The translations under genes were made by a program, and so were the position numbers. DNA of 64,000 bases from Hetaerina americana (Eukaryota; Arthropoda; Insecta; Odonata; Calopterygidae), in the NCBI GenBank assembly GCA_022747635.1, contig JAKTNV010000007.1:3793905-3857904 (forward strand). The letters run 5' to 3'. Position 1 is the first letter of the stretch. The number at the start of each line of letters is the position of its first letter. Of this stretch, positions 63,201 through 64,000 are shown piece after piece. A model generated the notes under the pieces. That model saw nothing but the letters and a program-made list of their open reading frames with translations, did not search any database and was not told the origin of the DNA.

Positions 63201-64000
63201 GTACGATGAGCTGCTCGATCCAATCGCTGATTGTGAAGAGGGCTGGAAACTCGTGCTTCCAAAAGAATGTCGAGAGCGGGTCATCAGGGATGCCCATTGT
63301 GAACCTTCATCGGGCCACCTCGGAGTGGAAAAGACATTCGATCGAGTCGTACGAGATTACTATTGGAGAGGGGCCTATCACGACATTCACAACTTTGTGA
63401 GGCAATGTCAGGACTGTCAACAGTTCAAAACGTCGCAGCAAGCGCCTCAGGGACTATTGGGTAAAAGAACGGTAGAGAGACCATGGAGCGTCGTAGCAGC
63501 AGATCTCATGGAGTTTCCGCTTAGCAAAGCCAAGAACAAGTACTTAATAATCTTTCAGGACTTATTTTCAAGATGGGTGGAGCTAAAGGCGGTCAGAGCT
63601 GCTACGGGGGCCAACGTGGTTAAAGCACTTGAGGAGCTTGTCCTATTTCGCTGGGGAACGCCGGAGTATCTCGTGACAGATAATGGAAAAGAGTTTGATA
63701 ACAAATGCGTAAGAGAAGCATTGGCAGAGTATGGAATAACGCATACAACAACGCCTCCATACCATGCTCAGGCAAACCCAGTGGAAAGATCCAATCGAAC
63801 GCTGAAGACGGCCATCGCGATGTTTGTAGAAAAAGACCATAGAGACTGGGATCAGCATTTACACGAACTAAGGCATGCAGTCAACACCGCGAAGCAGGCC
63901 TCGACTAAGATCTCGCCAGCCTACTTGAACTTCGGAAGGCATCCACTGCCAGTGAAGAGTTTGCGGCGCGAGCTTGAGAAGGGGGAAGGCATAGAGAGCA
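60160..64000 (+). CDS. pol: Pol polyprotein of Ty3/gypsy element, 3' end beyond window
   Basis: One phase is open from 60,160 (after TAA at 60,157) to the window edge, 1280 codons without a stop, so the copy may be competent. A repeat-rich linker is followed by protease with YDPGAQVTIVG at about 61,222 (Pro in place of the usual Thr/Ser after the catalytic Asp). RT runs from about 61,815: FCIDYRDLNKVT, RMPFGLTNAPATFQ and YLDD at 62,263-62,274. RNase H has Asp at 62,710, Glu at 62,827 and TDHSAL near 62,905. Integrase has HHCC (His 63,295 and 63,316; Cys 63,406 and 63,415) and a catalytic triad of Asp 63,502, Asp 63,679 and Glu 63,784 with 34 residues between the last two. The order RT-RNase H-IN is that of Ty3/gypsy. 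Translation probably needs a -1 shift from Gag, since no ATG opens the frame. Confidence 0.93.
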   Translation, partial: MQTSVYSAGKRTSGESPSPSGFPANQSVEHKPAELDLDNHRNKSIRLGNGDSILEKPSWTAKFCEPNSIKGDVNSGIKDCIGKGREINSDGPDETSAPGSSWTANIHHPSEALAKIKDEEIYRSRWTANLYLSGQCNGAIRKSSPAEQSRRTADLHCKADICCPAVDFAEPSGSARLRPSNQPHMGQKAHWSTESAPLCQSVRSEKSERVKSLVGSNRPACLQPPKQAESERMSERPQSISSVPQSPPRHAWNVDSAQSLHAGRKSEQDSDYEKLPQVLFTLDRLCTNKGTGRNESSESVTYPVTIEDKPDRLCPVQGGGVGVESTPRVSLASVTAENRDQVSVLIGGKEYIALYDPGAQVTIVGPEVVKRYKSRLKGSMTQVTMPMTPIPAKTLGYLDVTITIDEKTEKMQWKAADFLSSHQVIVGADLKNLFSIDTMSAEKCWRAKKGPWHPFWKKGARNKPHIFAECAGLSVLESYQSVRLSALLSEFNREDVKQGEKKNMECGGITTLTDDQRRRLNKVIEQAITEGPKLMLLTEHHIDVQGAEPIKHRPRRMSPRMMEVAQQELQRMLDEGVVERSASAWSSAPVIVKKADGSARFCIDYRDLNKVTKKDAYPLPNMDSILDKLRKAKYISKIDLRWAYNQIPMEESSKKYTAFAIPGSGLFQFRRMPFGLTNAPATFQRLIDSLFGPEFEPIMFGYLDDIIIVTELFDEHLKWVEIVLRKLDQAGLVINKEKSEFCCTRAAYLGYLVDAEGLRPDPEKIAPVVNYPAPSNLKQLRRFLGMIGWYARFIKDDSEIKLPLVKLLHKGQEWEWTEEQQKAFETYKRAITEAPVLARPDFSKPFIVQTDASSEAIGGVLSQVNEDGEHPIVYVSRVLTSAEKNYTTTERELLAILWAIKKLRPYLEGYKFLVITDHSALQFLRNLKEPTGRLARWALELQQWDFEVVHRRGKIHDLPDALSRMYEQLSGEEKIAEITEVKDEDYQRRVEEVSKYPERYKNWKVEAGHLYRYKYDELLDPIADCEEGWKLVLPKECRERVIRDAHCEPSSGHLGVEKTFDRVVRDYYWRGAYHDIHNFVRQCQDCQQFKTSQQAPQGLLGKRTVERPWSVVAADLMEFPLSKAKNKYLIIFQDLFSRWVELKAVRAATGANVVKALEELVLFRWGTPEYLVTDNGKEFDNKCVREALAEYGITHTTTPPYHAQANPVERSNRTLKTAIAMFVEKDHRDWDQHLHELRHAVNTAKQASTKISPAYLNFGRHPLPVKSLRRELEKGEGIES
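60184..60190 (+). promoter_or_regulatory. candidate -1 frameshift site GGAAAAC
   Basis: The gag and pol phases overlap only at 60,160-60,262. Within this, GGAAAAC is phased so that Gag reads cag-gaa-aac, with A-site AAC able to re-pair as AAA. It is not a canonical X XXY YYZ heptamer because the P-site pairing is imperfect. No other slippery sequence is evident in the overlap. Confidence 0.3.
60325..60835 (+). repeat. degenerate peptide-level repeats in the Gag-protease linker
   Basis: In the Pol phase a motif recurs at irregular spacing of about 70-130 bases: PSWTAKF (60,328), SSWTANIH (60,457), SRWTANLY (60,529), SRRTADLH (60,604), GSARLRP (60,676) and NRPACLQP (60,814). At the DNA level the unit is GAGTTGGACAGCCAAC-like, decaying downstream. 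The surrounding linker has no recognisable domain. Confidence 0.65.

Overview
This 64 kb window looks like repeat-rich nuclear DNA of an arthropod, most likely an insect. The evidence is the mix of transposons: bicistronic CR1-like non-LTR elements, RTE-like non-LTR elements, mariner DNA transposons, a Tx1/L1-like relic and a Ty3/gypsy LTR retrotransposon, together with long (TA)n arrays and no bacterial gene organisation. The species cannot be named from this sequence alone. No host gene could be recognised with confidence. Several GC-rich stretches (about 6.2-6.4, 10.0-10.7, 18.2-19.2 and 26.4-28.2 kb) hold open frames without recognisable domains.

Layout. 1-6.6 kb is mostly anonymous, with a foldback hairpin at 503-672 and weak RTE-like traces. 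6.6-9.1 kb is a decayed minus-strand CR1-like element split by an inverted, tRNA-like, SINE-type insertion with a 13-bp target duplication. 11.5-16.8 kb is a minus-strand CR1 cluster. It contains the best-preserved element of the window: an intact 358-aa ORF1 with an SGNH-esterase-like domain, followed by an intact 954-aa endonuclease/reverse transcriptase. It is flanked downstream by a repeat of about 530 bp that recurs at 21.6, 46.8 and 48.7 kb. 20.5-22.1 kb is a mariner with the start of its transposase on the plus strand. It is broken by a frameshift, a 15-bp deletion and an inserted CR1 3' end. 22.1-28.2 kb is mainly anonymous.

28.2-34.3 kb is a nested block: a plus-strand CR1 relic, an RTE 5' fragment, a long minus-strand RTE with an open RT frame, a (TA)n array, a deleted plus-strand RTE, and a second, internally deleted mariner inside the TA-rich RTE tail. 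36.5-39.0 kb holds RTE relics. 39.0-43.0 kb holds a Tx1/L1-like relic interrupted by CR1 and mariner debris. 43.0-46.6 kb is an RTE carrying a 5'-truncated CR1 insertion, followed by a second RTE. 46.7-52.1 kb is CR1 debris, including a copy interrupted by the 521-bp repeat with a 6-bp target duplication. 54.2-56.6 kb is a further RTE, cut by the 5' LTR of a Ty3/gypsy element.

56,592 to the window end is that LTR retrotransposon: 5' LTR (TGTGACG...CGTCACA), a primer-binding site complementary to tRNA-Lys(CUU), an intact 716-aa Gag, and a Pol frame in the -1 phase that stays open through protease, RT, RNase H and integrase to the edge of the window. The nesting gives a relative chronology: the LTR element is younger than the RTE it interrupts; the CR1 copy at 43.1-44.4 kb is younger than its RTE host; and the CR1 3' end in mariner copy 1 is younger than that mariner. 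All calls come from reading the sequence by eye; no database search was run.
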